Of a stretch of 64,000 nt of DNA, positions 12,600 to 26,600 are shown piece after piece (within the stretch, counting starts at the first letter, position 1; each line of letters opens with the position of its first letter). A model generated the notes under the pieces. The model made no database searches. It was not told the origin of the DNA and was given only the letters and a program-made list of their open reading frames with translations. Both the position numbers and the translations under genes were made by a program. The stretch is from positions 2,041,109-2,105,108 of the forward strand of contig SCFE01000045.1 in NCBI GenBank assembly GCA_004352715.1, given 5' to 3'. This DNA is from Hofstenia miamia. Its lineage: Eukaryota; Xenacoelomorpha; Acoela.

Positions 12600-13150
12600 A
12601 TGCTCAAAGTACTTGAAAAACTTATCAATTAGGATAAGAGTTTTAGGTACACAAAATTCTAATACCTTGAACTTGATGAATTTGTAAAACTTGATCTTAA
12701 ATACACTGAATTGAAATATTTAATAAAATTTAATTGAAAATATTGCAAAAAATCCATCATTTTAGCATCCATTTCTCCATCAATTAAAAACAAATGCTTT
12801 ATGGTTTTAAAAGCTCAGAAGATTAAACTAGAAATACATTTTAAAAAACTTAAGCTCACACTGAAAATGTAAAATATCTCAACAATCCTGGTTGGCACTT
12901 ATAGAGTTTTCAAGTTCTTATAATTTTAGAAAATGATCTTGTAATAATTGATGAATGAAAGTCTGAAAAGACATAATTGATATGCAAATTCAAACTTTAT
13001 TGAAGTTCTACTTCATTGCATTGTAAACAATTGATTATCTTAAACTTCAGTTTCTATATTAATTGAAAATATATCTTGCTAAACTTTAAAAAATTAGAAT
13101 TGTTATAAAATTTGGAAAATTTCAATCAAACTAAAAAATTTCTTCAAATA
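12600..13150 (+). repeat. Dispersed repeat, family 2, diverged copies
   Basis: Two successive stretches (about 12600-12880 and 12905-13150) share the 'GTACTTGAAAAACTT' / 'GAGTTTTCAAGTTCTTATAA' openings and the A-rich body of family 2. They are much decayed. Confidence 0.4.
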
Positions 13151-15402
13151 TGTTTTCTTACACTTGAATGTTGCTAAATAGAAAGTTCTCAAGCAAACTT
13201 CTAAACAGTTCTATCCACAAGCAATCATAAATTCTACCATGTTGAACTAAAGTAATTAGAGAGAAATCATTCCTATGGTATGAAAATTTTGTGCATTTAA
13301 GATTCAAGCTTTGCAGTACTTACTTAAAACAATTACATAAGTATAATATTATATCTTGGGGATATGGGAGCTATAATTTTATGGCATTAAGCAAAAACAT
13401 ACATTTTCAAAATCTAACAAAGTTTAGTATTATCTATGTTGATTTACAACCTTCTCTATTTTAGGTAAAAAGAAATTCAGAGATGGAAAGATTTTGGTAT
13501 CTCAGGTAAAGTAGAAATAAGAACAAAGTGGGTAACTGATAACTACAGATAGAGGCTCTCTAGAAGTGTGAAAAAAGTTCAAAGACCTAAAATAATAGAC
13601 TAATCTCAGTTAAACTTCAGACCTTCATCAACAAATAAGCTAAATTTTCTGAGTGCTCAAGCCAGGCAATCCTCCAGAATAGCAATTAAATTCTAGAATT
13701 TATAATAATAACTCATTGATAATAACTAACACAAGCTAGCTCAACAAATATTTTTTACTGAACAAATACATTGCATTAAATATATGCTACAAATCTGGTT
13801 TCTGAAACAAAATTGAAAGCATATCAATTTACATTTTCACATAGCAACATAGGTTTACAAAAGGTTATCAGATATTGCACACAATTACATCTGCATAATA
13901 AATAGTACAGTTGGCCAAACATATCAGTGCAATGGGATGCCAACAAATTATAGCAAGCAACAAGTGCAATTGTATCTATTGTGATTAGTAAGAGCACATC
14001 CTTAATAGGTTGGAGAGCTCTTTCATTGTTCCATTATGGGAATGGCTACTCACAGGGATTTCTTGTCAAATAAAGCTGTTTATTTTATTTGTGAAATCAT
14101 CACAGAACCTATCATATTGCCTTAAGCCCATGATCACAATTAGTAAGTAATGTAAACTCAGGGATTCATCAGATATCACAACAATAGTCCAACAATTATC
14201 TCTGTAGAAGGCAGTTCTATAAATCAAGCTATCTAAGAACTGATGTGTTTGTGACTCTTCCAAAATAATAAATGATTGTTAGTTAACCTAAATGTATTCA
14301 GATTTGCTGTTAGAGAAAACAGACACATGTTTGCCAACTGTCCACAGCATCTGCTGAAAACATATAACTGAATCAGATTGATCAAGTTTTTTTAACAGAT
14401 TTGTATATAAGACAATTTTTGTGTGTAAGCATAGCATACTTAGCAGAATTAGTTCATTGTACAAGCAAGAATTAATCATAATGGTGTTTACTTGATTACT
14501 CTAATATCTATTGTACAAGCAATTAGGAGTGTAACCATAATAGTGTTTACATGATTACTCTAATATCTTTAACACCACAGTTTAGGTTATCTGTGTTAAA
14601 AGTTTGCTGATTTATATTATAGCCTGCTAAGTCAATGTCCAAACACATACTTTGAGACATTACACTAGCTCAATAAACAAACTCAGATATCACTCTTTTA
14701 GTATCAGCCTTTAGATAAATAGTATACAATTGCCATGCATTCATGAAAGCCAAAAGTCATGATTTAACTACAGTGTAATTAATTATGTGTTTTATTTAAA
14801 TCAAATTGCAAACCCAAGTTTTGTAATCTAACCATAGACACAACTAAAACTTAATGTGACCACAATTCTTGGAGCAAGTCTCTAGTAATTATTAATTGTT
14901 ACTAGTAGTGAGATTTCCTAATTAGTTTAGTAACAACACAATAATAAAATGAGGAGACAATTAGAATTAGTGCACACTTACTTAACAATTTAATTTTCCT
15001 AACATCAAAATTATATAAATAGAAATTTACACAAATTCCATAATTAATCCCTACAATAATTGTTGGATTAATATTGGGGAATGAGCACCATAGTTCTTTA
15101 TCATAAATTTACTTTAAGAAATAGTGAGTGCTAGCTAGAACATTAAAATTTTTTACTTTATCAGTTCTAGCATCATTTCATCTCTACAAGGTTCTTTAGT
15201 TTGAATCATGAAAATAATCACAACATACTTAGGAATATCCTAGCATTAGATTCAGAGTTTCAGAGACAAAATTTGAGATTTTAGACTAGAATTGAGAAAT
15301 GTTCTGAGACTGGAAATGAAAACATATTTCTGTGAGAAATGATTTTTAGCAAAATCTTTGTATTTTAGTAATGTTTTTAAAAAAAAGTTCAATACTTACT
15401 AA

Positions 15403-16445
15403 AGTTCATGTTGATACTGATCATCAAGTAAAAAAATTGCAGTATTATATAGACTTAGTGCTCAAGAATTAACTTTTTTCAAGTGCTGAAAATGAGAAAA
15501 AAATCTTTAAGAAACTGAGAATTTATACTTACTTATAATTTCAAGAGCATAAATTGAAATGGTCAATAACTTGAAAACCTTGATATATGATTTCTTGTAG
15601 TAAAAATCTATTGAATATCACATATTTCTGTTAAAAGTTTCAAACTTTGTGTTTTTAGTTCTTATAATATTCATTTTGTGTATTCACATTTACAGATTTT
15701 TTGTATGCATGCAAAGTTTTCAAATACTCAGAATGTTAAATACTTGAAGTTAGCAAAACTTGATTAGAAAAACTAAGAGAAGAAAACATTAATATTCAAA
15801 CTGGAAATAAATAAAAATTCACTTGAAAAGGTCATAAAAATTCAATTATTTAAAATTTTAATTTATTTAATCAATAGTGAATAAGTAATTTTTTCCATAC
15901 ATATCTTGGAAATATTTCAAAATAAATATTTTTTAAACTCAGAAATATAAAAAATTCAATTGAGTTCAAAATTTTCTTCAAAAAAATATTTTAATTTGAA
16001 CTTAAAATGTAAAAACTTGGAGTCAGATAAGTAACTTGAACTTAACTAAAAAAAACCCTTTATACATGTTACCAGGTAATGTGGCAAACAATATATATTC
16101 ATTCTTTGTTGTCCTCATTCAAGAGTATTTTATTTGTGTCTTTCAACACTTCTATTTTACAGTTTGACAAGATTCCTGATGTTACTGAACAATTAATCCC
16201 TATCTTTGTTCATTAAGCTTGTTGTGTTACTACAGTGTATGTATGTTTACAGTTTTAGTTGACTTCACTAGTGATATTTCAATTGTAGGTGTTAGACACA
16301 TTTTGCTATCCCTATGGAAATAGGATAATTCACTTGGTCACAATTTATGTATTCACATAGTTCACAGTGATAAATGATCTAAAGATTGATATTACTGACT
16401 TAGATTTTTGGAATTCAGTAACAGTGCATTCAATTTCTAAATTCA
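15403..16445. repeat. Repeat or allelic relative of 375-880, containing a family 2 insert
   Basis: 15403-15690 and 16272-16445 match the two halves of 375-880. Between them lies a family 2 copy (about 15710-16060) that the first locus lacks. Only one arm of the 570-637 palindrome is present here, with one substitution. Confidence 0.6.
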
Positions 16446-19400
16446 GACCTTACATATGACAAAAATTATAGAAGTTATTATCAGCTTAATTAACAGTTCA
16501 TTGTATAATGATTAAAAAACACATTGTTACTCATGAGTTATAAACAAATGAGTAGTTTAAAAATTACCTAAGCTTATTGACCTTTTTTAGTATCTCCATC
16601 CTAATAACAAGCTAGCATGTCTTGATGTCAACACTTATAACATGACTTGTATTGATATTTTATCTTTGAAATAATTGCTTTAATGATTCATTTTTTCAAA
16701 TATTTCAGTAAAAATATGTAATGAGTTTATCACAATGTTTATAGAGTTTATTTTCAATTATCTAGTTATGATTACAAAATCATGAAGGAGCATACTAATA
16801 TCCTTGTGTTCTTTGGTAGCAAGCGTGCAATTTCTTTGAAGAATTGCTAAGAATTTCTTCATTGTCTTAGTTACAAATATCACTTGCATTGCAGTTCTTT
16901 GATGTAGTAAATACGGGATATATTTCTGATTTATCATCAAGCCATTAAACTGCATCATCCCTCAGTAATAAAATTGGGAGTTGATTTGATCCCTAATTAA
17001 TGTCCTAAAAATGGCAATGATCCTTGAACCTGGGTTAACAGAAGATATTTCAAAGGGAAAATTAGAAAAATTATAGATACAAGTTCAAATGAATTACTTT
17101 AACACTTGATATTGCATAAACTTTGTTTTATGTTCACACAATCAAATTCAATATATTTGGTAGTGTTATTGTTATGCTTATTGTGACATATATTTCTAAT
17201 AGTTCCAAATCCTCCTTAAAATATAAGATTTCAATTCTTAGATATTGTTCCTGGAACAACAGTTTCGTAGGTTATCAACTTGTTTAATTGCACATCTTGC
17301 TCACTTCCAATAGTTGCAGAACGTTCTGTGTACTAGTGTACAATACCTAATACTAGGTGACAGTAAGCTAGATACCTACAAGACCAGTGTTTCATTCTTA
17401 AAAAGGGACCGTGACTAAAAATATAGTCCCACAGGTTTCTAGGTTTAAGAATTCCTTTTGATTAGAGTGAAGAATTGCATGCAGAGCTACTATAACCCTG
17501 TAGGTTCATCAAAACTCGCATTAAACTCTATTCAACATTTAATTGATATTCAAAAATTAGATAAGTTAAATTTTAATAATTTTCATTTTTTTGAAGTCAC
17601 ATTGAAAATTAATGATAACTGAATTCATTGCTCTATATTCATGTGAATTTATTTGAAATTTGAAGTTTGATATAAAGTTTTCTAAAGTTCAAGCATTTCT
17701 TATAGAATTACACCATAATTGTTGTATATTACAATAGGTAAACTCCCCGTATTTGCAGGAAAAAGTTATTAATGCATCGGCATATTGCTAGATGCTTAGA
17801 AAGGCTGTTCAAACTACTGCATGTTAAAGATGACCAATATATAGTTGCTTTTCACAAAATTGGATAAGACAGTTTTGAATAAAGTTTGGAACCAAATATA
17901 GATATGGCACATGCATTGCATCACCTCGAAAGTTCTCAAGGTCTAAAGCTGATGAAGAAAACAACATGTATATGTACGTGAACTTATCCAAAAATTATTA
18001 CCTTGACTATTTTCGAGACAAATTATCTACATGTTGGAAAATCTCAATATCTAAGTATTAAGAAGAAACTTGATCAATCAACGACTTTGCACATTGTGGA
18101 GATGTTCAATGACTTGCTCTCGAATACACAACAGCTTATTCTTTCTCAACGTTATTCTGGATTTTAAATGCGTTGGCAATGCCCCCCCCCACAATATGTT
18201 ATATTCTTCTAAAATTATATTACATGCAAATCCACTGATTGCATTAAAGACACTTCTTAAATGAGAGGCAAAAACATTTTTGCACGTGTGAGGTGTGATA
18301 TTTTTGAAGACTGTTTTTGTTGAAAAATATTTTATTTGAAATCAATTTCTTTTTGAGGAAATTTAATCAATTAATTGAAAGAGAATAAGGAGATGAGATC
18401 TTATTTCCCAAACACATTTATTATCAGAAAGAATGTGCTAGAATCTGCTTTAATCTCCCATCTAATGTGTAAAAATATAAGAAAATAGGCCTATGTTTTA
18501 TTATTTTCTTCCACTCAACTACTTTGAAATCAATTATAGGAACACTTTATACCTGAAATAATGCATTTCAAATGGAAGTAAATTTTAAAATAACACCATT
18601 ATTTTTCAGATATTAATCAAAGATTTAACCTAGTTTAAGGAGTTAAAGATTTTTTATAGCGATCTAGAAAACATTTTTAATCTCCTAAAAATGATTGCAT
18701 GTTTTATGTATTAATAGGATAATTCATATTTATACATCTATATACATTAGAATGAAAAAATGTGTAAATGTATTTCATACAGTAAAAATATGTTCCAATG
18801 CATTTAGCCTAATAGTAAATACATTTTAAATTTATTTAAATCAAGTATTGCTAAGAAATTCGGAATTTTGATTTGATAAAACTCTAATCAATTACATCAA
18901 TTCACCATGAAAGAAGGGGCAGCTGCCCCCTCTTACCCCCCGCTCGCAGCACCTATGAATTGCATAGATAGATTTTTTTAGTATAAACACAAATTTCTTG
19001 GAAAATATATGCATAATACAACAGTGCAATGCAATGACAATAGGTATTTTTGGAACTATGTAGAATTAGAAAAAAGCAATATTATTTTGCAAATATTCAC
19101 AAATTTTCGTCATTAACATGCTATATTTGTATACCGTTGTTTTTAAAAAATCCAAATTGTTAAAAACAAATGTATTTACCCATTTTTTAACTTTAAGATA
19201 TTCACCATTTTTAATGATATAAAGAATTTTAGGGAAAGGGGATTTATAAGTGAGACCGAGACGAAAATACTATTGTATTACACCACTGTTATTGCCTATG
19301 CATATGTGAAAGACCCATTGCTCTTTTCAAGATCTTATGATAGTCCCATCTTTCATAAATACCATTAGAGTCTTCTGCTTTCAGTATTTCTTTGTAAAGA

Positions 19401-19957
19401 AATACTTTCAGTCAAATGGTGACCAATACATTTAGTTACTTTTTACCAAGACGCTTAGAATAGGTTGTTCTCATGAGTATATGATTAAATATACCATTCT
19501 TGACGATAAACAGTTTTGAGATTAAAACAAAGTTTCTCCCACTTACTACGAGATTTATTTATGCATCACTGAATAAATTCAAATAGTGTTAAAACTTAGA
19601 AGTGAAATTTAGCAGTAAACTCTTTACACGTTTGGCAATTATCTAAACACATAACTTTGCTACACTGATGTAAACTAAACGTCAATTAGCTTTTCATCTT
19701 CGATCTACATTTCAATTCACATAACATGCATACTTCAAAAGAGTATGTTTGAAAACAACTTGTCTTGCAATTCTCAAGTAATATAGGGCCAACACTATTT
19801 TCAATTCAAGCTTGAAAAATCTTGATAATGTCAAATGTTTACATGATTTCGACAATTAAAAAACGAATTATTATAAGCATTCTTAGGCATTTAATGTTAT
19901 CATATTTCACTGATACAGAATGTGCTATGCATTATTGCTGCAGCAAACTATTTTCAT

Positions 19958-19960
<3 letters not shown>

Positions 19961-20012
<52 letters not shown>
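19961..20012. repeat. (TA)n microsatellite
   Basis: A perfect run of about 26 TA units. Confidence 0.95.
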
Positions 20013-20018
<6 letters not shown>

Positions 20019-20439
20019 CAATTCAGCGCAAAGATTTATTCATTTCACAGTAAGACACTTAATAATTGGTGATACAAATAAACTTAAATTAACTGAATAT
20101 TGAATTTTTCTAAGAAAACTTTTGATAATGCTACTAAAAGCATTCATGACAATGGCTTACTAAACGTCAAACAAATAAATTCCGAAGAATCAGCATTAAG
20201 TACATTGAGAAATTTTCAATTTGATTCATTTTGGATTTAGATTTATTCAAATGAGTATATTAACTTGATAAATATGTCTCGGAGAGGTCATGTGTCATGG
20301 TCCGTTATATAGGGAAAATAATAATGCTGTTTGATCAGCAACTCGCCTTGCTACTGGAAAATACATTGAAATAAAGCCAAAAAACTGTATTTCTACAAGT
20401 ACATGTATATTCTCAAATAATTCTATGAAGATTCTCGAG

Positions 20440-20760
20440 TAAAAAGGGAACTTCTACTAACAAGATCCACGTAAATCATCTCCGCTAAGCGCCTTTCTAT
20501 TGTTCCTTATAATTTCCTTTAGTTTTGCTGTTGGAATTTCTTGAATTCAAATTTGACTTGCTCATTCTCTATTTCTGGTCCTTCCTACCTCAAATGCTTT
20601 CCGAGAATCTTACTGTGTTTTCTCTTGCCCATCTATTCCCCTACTTTTCCATTATGGTCTTTGTAGAATCTCAAAATCTTACTTGTCTAGCTATCTTAAT
20701 ATTTTATTTAATTTGCAGTCTCTTCTGCTTACATCTATCAAGCCTAGCACCTATTTGAAA
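20440..20760 (-). repeat. Possible decayed retroelement fragment
   Basis: The + strand is markedly C/T rich in an otherwise A/T landscape, like the LINE tail at 56181-57360. Read on the minus strand it has the A/G-rich codon usage of a degraded LINE, but stops are frequent and no motif can be named. Confidence 0.2.
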
Positions 20761-20794
20761 ATTCCATGTTGAACAGATCTTCTAAGCAAAACTG

Positions 20795-20935
20795 GAAACG
20801 GGTTGAATCGACTCGCGCGGGTTTGTAGGTTCACCCATCCCGCGCAGGTCGTGGGTTGTGTAAATTTTTTCAGTGCGGTTTAAGTTTGTTGACCTGTACG
20901 TAAGACATGGGTTATTTGCGGGTTGGATTCGCTAC
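20795..20935. repeat. GC-rich GGGTTG/CCCGCG degenerate element
   Basis: An isolated G+C island containing 'CGACTCGCGCGGGTTTG' and repeated GGGTT words. Similar GGGTTG words recur at 21155-21260. It resembles the ends of degraded hAT-type elements; no paired ends or target duplication were found. Confidence 0.3.
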
Positions 20936-21082
20936 TCATACTCCCTCTATGATTTCTCAAGTCGTATTTTGCTTTAATATATTATATCAATTTCCAAAAT
21001 CATGTTATAGGAACTTGATGTATATGATTAAATTCACGCATCTTCCATTAATATTTCAACTGCAAACAGGAAATTAATATGT

Positions 21083-22150
21083 GGGAATTCCAAATATGCA
21101 AGTGCAAGCATTACAGGTGTTGTTTGGTACGGTTATGGGGACAAACAAATGCTGGTTGGAACGTGGGTTAGGTGAAGAAGTTTGAGGTGAAGTTTGGGTT
21201 GCGGGTTGTCTTGGGTCATGATGTTTGAGTTGCAGGTTGGGTTGTGTCTACCCATCAATCGTGAAGTGGGCTGCACATTGGGTTTGTTCAAAAATATTGA
21301 TCCATTTCCAAAGAATATGCATATAAATATCATCAAACATACATGTATTATAATGATACGAGAATATATTTCATTAACAGACAGCATTGTGATTAAGTTT
21401 CTGTGTAGGCAAAGCATGTAATTACAATTTAATAGAATTTTGAGGAAATTGGATAAGGGGCGTAGGTAGTGGTCACCCCATACCCTTCCCCCACTTCAAC
21501 GGAAGTATGTCATTGGGATGTAGTTTAATAATTTCATGAATTACGAAGTTAGCCTATCACTTTGGCCCAACCCACCCCCACCAATTCAACCTCCTGGCTA
21601 CATCCTTGTATGAGATCCACTGTACATGTTCGTAATATACTTTTCATTGAAAATGGTTGAGTCTTGACTCAATTTCACCCCCTCCCATCGACACAGACAG
21701 TGTCAAATTGGCAGTCAAATTTGTTTCCTATTCAGATACTTTTGTGAAATCTTAATCCAACTTGTTCATGGGAATAAACTTTCACAATTTAATGAAATTA
21801 ATGTATCAACTTATAAAGCTTCCATCAATTGCGCTTTATCACTAAATTGTTTGGTTTGGAATGGATGATAATAATGATTGCTCATAAATGGCTATCTGTG
21901 GATTATTTCCAAATGATGTTATTAACATAGCTCAAAGCCTTCACAATCTAATTTGGCACTGGATCACATCAAGTGCGATGCATTTGGCATAATGTTTAAT
22001 ATTTAACCATTCACTGTCAGTGGTAAGCTTTAATTCTGTTTAGAAGATTTTAGTTGTTTTTAAACAATGAATGAATAATAGATTGCTTGATATTAAATAA
22101 AACCATTAAACAATCATAAATAAATACAAGTGAAATTAAATCAGGTAGCA
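21083..22150. repeat. Near-identical tandem block, first copy (1068 bp)
   Basis: It begins GGGAATTCCAAATATGCAAG, ends CAGGTAGCA, and is followed by a single N. The same 1068 bp, with only a few substitutions (around 21460-21510), starts again straight after the N. This is probably an allelic overlap kept twice by the assembler. Open frames inside are duplicated with the block and show no recognisable protein. Confidence 0.9.
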
Positions 22151-22151
22151 N

Positions 22152-23219
22152 GGGAATTCCAAATATGCAAGTGCAAGCATTACAGGTGTTGTTTGGTACG
22201 GTTATGGGGACAAACAAATGCTGGTTGGAACGTGGGTTAGGTGAAGAAGTTTGAGGTGAAGTTTGGGTTGCGGGTTGTCTTGGGTCATGATGTTTGAGTT
22301 GCAGGTTGGGTTGTGTCTACCCATCAATCGTGAAGTGGGCTGCACATTGGGTTTGTTCAAAAATATTGATCCATTTCCAAAGAATATGCATATAAATATC
22401 ATCAAACATACATGTATTATAATGATACGAGAATATATTTCATTAACAGACAGCATTGTGATTAAGTTTCTGTGTAGGCAAAGCATGTAATTACAATTTA
22501 ATAGAATTTTGAGGAAATCGGATAAGGGGCGAAGCTAGTGGTCACCCCATACCCTTCTCCCACTTCAACGGAAGTATGTCATTGGGATATAGTTTAATAA
22601 TTTCATGAATTACGAAGTTAGCCTATCACTTTGGCCCAACCCACCCCCACCAATTCAACCTCCTGGCTACATCCTTGTATGAGATCCACTGTACATGTTC
22701 GTAATATACTTTTCATTGAAAATGGTTGAGTCTTGACTCAATTTCACCCCCTCCCATCGACACAGACAGTGTCAAATTGGCAGTCAAATTTGTTTCCTAT
22801 TCAGATACTTTTGTGAAATCTTAATCCAACTTGTTCATGGGAATAAACTTTCACAATTTAATGAAATTAATGTATCAACTTATAAAGCTTCCATCAATTG
22901 CGCTTTATCACTAAATTGTTTGGTTTGGAATGGATGATAATAATGATTGCTCATAAATGGCTATCTGTGGATTATTTCCAAATGATGTTATTAACATAGC
23001 TCAAAGCCTTCACAATCTAATTTGGCACTGGATCACATCAAGTGCGATGCATTTGGCATAATGTTTAATATTTAACCATTCACTGTCAGTGGTAAGCTTT
23101 AATTCTGTTTAGAAGATTTTAGTTGTTTTTAAACAATGAATGAATAATAGATTGCTTGATATTAAATAAAACCATTAAACAATCATAAATAAATACAAGT
23201 GAAATTAAATCAGGTAGCA
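22152..23219. repeat. Near-identical tandem block, second copy (1068 bp)
   Basis: Partner of 21083-22150, joined at N 22151. It continues into unique sequence (CAAGTGACAT) at 23220. Confidence 0.9.
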
Positions 23220-23329
23220 CAAGTGACATATATAATGAAAAAGTTGTCACAACAGGATATATTCAAATAATTTTGTACAAATATTTGCGACAAAAAGGTG
23301 AACTCAAAATATTCCTTATGCACATGTCA

Positions 23330-23790
23330 TACTTTTCAAATACTTTAAAATTGAAGATTTGCGCATATCTCAACTCCTCATTTTATACTTTTGATTTTTT
23401 TTAAATTTTCGGTGTCCTTGCCAATATGTAATTTACTATGTTAATGCAAACCTAAGAGGATGTTCTTTTGAAAAATGTATTAGAATCGAAGGTGCTACCT
23501 CTCGAACACTTGGTATAGTCTTTCGTAAAATGTGTACAATAATTTACAAGGAATCCCTAATTTAATTCAGTCCATTGATTTTGCATAGCAAGGCCATTTT
23601 TTGCCTGAGTCCACTTACTCACAGATAGTGTGGTATTCAAATGGAGACATGGGGGATTTTTATTCTTCATGTTCTCAATATTCGTTTTTTGCAGTTAAAA
23701 TGCATTGTATAGTATTTTGACATATTCTGAAGGTATTCACGGTGATCTGGACACCACTGAGATCTCTCCTTACAAGAAAATTATTACTAC
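23330..23790. repeat. Near-identical tandem block, first copy (~461 bp)
   Basis: Starts TACTTTTCAAATACTTTAAA and ends ATTATTACTAC before a single N at 23791. It repeats at 23792-24254 with about 2-3% difference by eye. Confidence 0.88.
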
Positions 23791-23791
23791 N

Positions 23792-24254
23792 TACTTTTCA
23801 AATACTTTAAAATTGAAGATTTACGCATATCTCAACTCCTCATTTTATACTTTTGATTTTTTTAAAATTTTTGGTGTCCTTGCCAATATGTAATTTACTA
23901 TGTTAATGCAAACCTAAGAGGATGTTCTTTTGAAAAATGTATTAGAATCAAAGGTGCTACCTCTCAAACACTTGGTATAGTCTTTCGTAAAATGTGTACA
24001 ATAATTTACAAGGAATCCCTAATTTAATTCAGTCCATTGATTTTGCATAGCAAGGCCATTTTTTGCCTGAGTCCACTTACTCACAGATAGTGTGGTATTC
24101 AAAGGGAGACATGGGGGATTTTTATTCTTCATGTTCTCAATATTGGTTTTTTTGCAGTTAAAATACATTGTATATTATTTTGACATATTCTGAAGGTATT
24201 CACGGTGATCTGGACACCACTGAGATCTCCCCTCACAAGAAAATTATTACTACA
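23792..24254. repeat. Near-identical tandem block, second copy
   Basis: Partner of 23330-23790. Its last third (from 24091) also overlaps the block repeated at 24442-24787. Confidence 0.88.
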
Positions 24255-24787
24255 CTTTTGTTCAAAGATGAACTTTTGAAAAAATTTATTAAGGAGGCAA
24301 AATTAAATTTGCAGCAAAAATTTTAAATTCCGTTTGTTATAGATAAAATGCAGTTTAAAAAATGTAATAATAAACACTATTTGCCATTTTTGTTGTTACA
24401 ATCAATGTTTCAGTGGTTCTTAGTAAGTTGCTCCTATTTGNGTGGTATTCAAATGGAGACATGGGGGATTTTTATTCTTCATGTTCTCAATATTCGTTTT
24501 TTGCAGTTAAAATGCATTGTATAGTATTTTGACATATTCTGAAGGTATTCACGGTGATCTGGACACCACTGAGATCTCTCCTTACAAGAAAATTATTACT
24601 ACACTTTTGTTCAAAGATGAACTTTTGAAAAATTTTATTAAGGAAGCAAAAATAAATTTGCAGCAAAAAATTTAAATTCCGTTTGTTATAGATAAAATGC
24701 AGTTTAAAAAAATGTAATAATAAACACTATTTTCCATTTTTGTTGTTACAATCAATGTGTCAGTGGTTCTTAGTAAGTTGCTCCTAT
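24091..24787. repeat. Third overlap repeat around N 24441
   Basis: 24091-24440 and 24442-24787 match closely from GTGGTATTCAAA to GTAAGTTGCTCCTAT. With the preceding pair, this is a chain of three allele-like overlaps each marked by one N. Confidence 0.85.
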
Positions 24788-24872
24788 GTGGAATCCATAA
24801 AACAACCCAAAACCATAATATAGTATTCATTTAGCAAATGCTTACTAAAGTAAACCAAATACTAAATATAAC

Positions 24873-25084
24873 TAGAAAAGCACTCGGAGAGCGCAGAACT
24901 CCGCCACGCAGCTTGTGTCCCCCGGATCAGCACCAAAATTTAATGGATTTTTTCTTGGGCGAAGACACACCTCTGGTGAAAATTTGAGGTCAATTCATCT
25001 ATTACTTTTTCCGTAAAGTTGCTAACAGACAAACAAGCAAACCAACGCTACCAAAAACATTACCTCCTTGACGGAGGTAATTAT
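24873..25084 (+). mobile_element. SINE/LINE-tail-like dispersed repeat ending in a hairpin
   Basis: A G+C-richer module that opens AAAAGCACTCGGAGAGCGCA, has 'CAAACAAGCAAACCAACG' near its end, and closes with the inverted repeat ACCTCCTTGACGGAGGT. I recall similar modules, with a CTCGGAGAGCGC start and a CTCC..GGAG hairpin end, as interspersed repeats in marine invertebrates. The exact class is from memory and not certain. Confidence 0.5.
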
Positions 25085-25164
25085 AATTGAATTAATAACA
25101 TTAACTCGTTTACGGATATACAGTGTTCATTGTTTTTTATTTGTACACTAAGTACTTTTAAAAG

Positions 25165-25470
25165 AACGAACCGTTTTTTCACATTTTCGAATAATTTTCG
25201 CTATGTCTAATAGGAAATTTTAAAATCATGAGCCATGGACATATGTCTTCGAGCGCATGCTTGAATTCAATGTTAACATTTCTACTTTTTCTTTCAAAAT
25301 TACGAATTTTAAATATGATTAAACTCTCTTCATATCTTATGTTCATATAGTTACATGATTTCGAGTCCATTGAAGCCCCAACCAAATTATATATGGATAG
25401 ATCTCCCAAACCCATTGAAGCGTGCCAAGTCAAAGTTTGCGGCGCTGAAAGCACGCCTCAATGGGGCAGT
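25165..25470 (-). repeat. Dispersed repeat, family 1 (reverse copy)
   Basis: Read on the minus strand it shows 'CTTTGACTTGGCACGCTTCA', 'ATGGGTTTGGGAGATC' and 'CCATGGCTCATGATTTTAAA' in the order seen at 4860-5510 and 47310-47690. The open frame on this strand is a by-product. Confidence 0.5.
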
Positions 25471-26349
25471 GTCGGAATGCAAGGTATGAGTAAACATGAA
25501 AGAAGAGACTCTTCCCTATCCCGTGCTACATTCATATACTAGAAATCTGTATTAGTTTTTGAGATACAAGCATTTAAATAAATTTTTTAGAAACGTACAA
25601 ATTTTAGAAAGATCCTGATAAGCTTAAGGTTAAGTTAGTTCATTATTTATTTACTGTAGTTGATAATAATAGTAAGATGCAACTTTGGATAAAATTCCTT
25701 TGATCAAACAGTACCCTTTTTACATGGTGGCGACATTTTTTATTAACTATGAATCAAATCTATTTCAAGTATATATGACAGAAGAAATTTATTTCTGCAT
25801 TTTATGACTATCATCCTTACTTCACACTCCATAATTCGACATAAATTCAAATGTGTAAAAAATTCTTATTGTGTGGATACTTTTGAAATACGTTGAAAGA
25901 ATTTAAATGTTGGTCATTTTTGGGTAAGTGACACACCTCTGCTAAAAGTGAACGCTTGGCCAAGCTGGAATCTCCCTCTACTACTTTACTTTGAGTTTAA
26001 CATGTACTTTGGAAGGTTGGGGTCACACCTGTCGCAAACAAGTCTTTATCTATTAAAAAGATGAATTATGCTATTTATAACCTTCATTTTAGCAATTGTA
26101 AAAAATTATTAAATGTCGTTCTCTAAGCCTACAATTTTTACGTATTTTATCCAATTTTAAGACTTTTTTATAAAACGGCAAGAATACAAAACCTATATGT
26201 TTTCTTAATAATATTTCTAATATCTTTACTCTTATGAAACAAATCTATTTGTCGGGTTTTTGATTAATTTTATCCAAGACTATTAAAAATATTAAAAGGC
26301 TTTTCAATTTACACATCGGTGGGGTTGGGTCTGCTCATGCAATGATGAA

Positions 26350-26600
26350 GATTTGTGGCAAAACTTATTCTTGTGCCTGAAGTACAGCAAATACGAATTT
26401 TCTTTCAATGAAAGATCCGTTCTTTATAAAAATATTCAAATTATTTCTATACATAGGGCTTAGATAAAAAGCATTGAAATGCCCATGGAAATAACCACTG
26501 TCCTGAAATGTTTTGTTTTCTGAAGAAAAACTGTGTGAGTCCAATTCATGCGCGCCATGCGCAAAGTCAGAGTTTTTCGCGCCGTCGGTAGTTAGCATAA
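26350..26600 (-). repeat. Dispersed repeat, family 1 (partial reverse copy)
   Basis: On the minus strand 'GACTTTGCGCATGGCGCGC' matches the family 1 core at about 5161. The rest is strongly diverged. Confidence 0.35.

Noticed and set aside
13465-13503. Mini-exon between TTTTAG and CAG|GTAAAG
   Set aside because: Only about 39 bp, with no neighbouring exons to join; sites of this quality occur by chance in AT-rich DNA.
19822-20013. 63-codon frame ending in YIYIYI
   Set aside because: Its tail is the (TA)n repeat and the rest has no homology.
21133-22490. Paired 94- and 75-codon frames repeated in both tandem blocks
   Set aside because: They are duplicated only because the whole block is; the two strands overlap fully and neither resembles a protein family.
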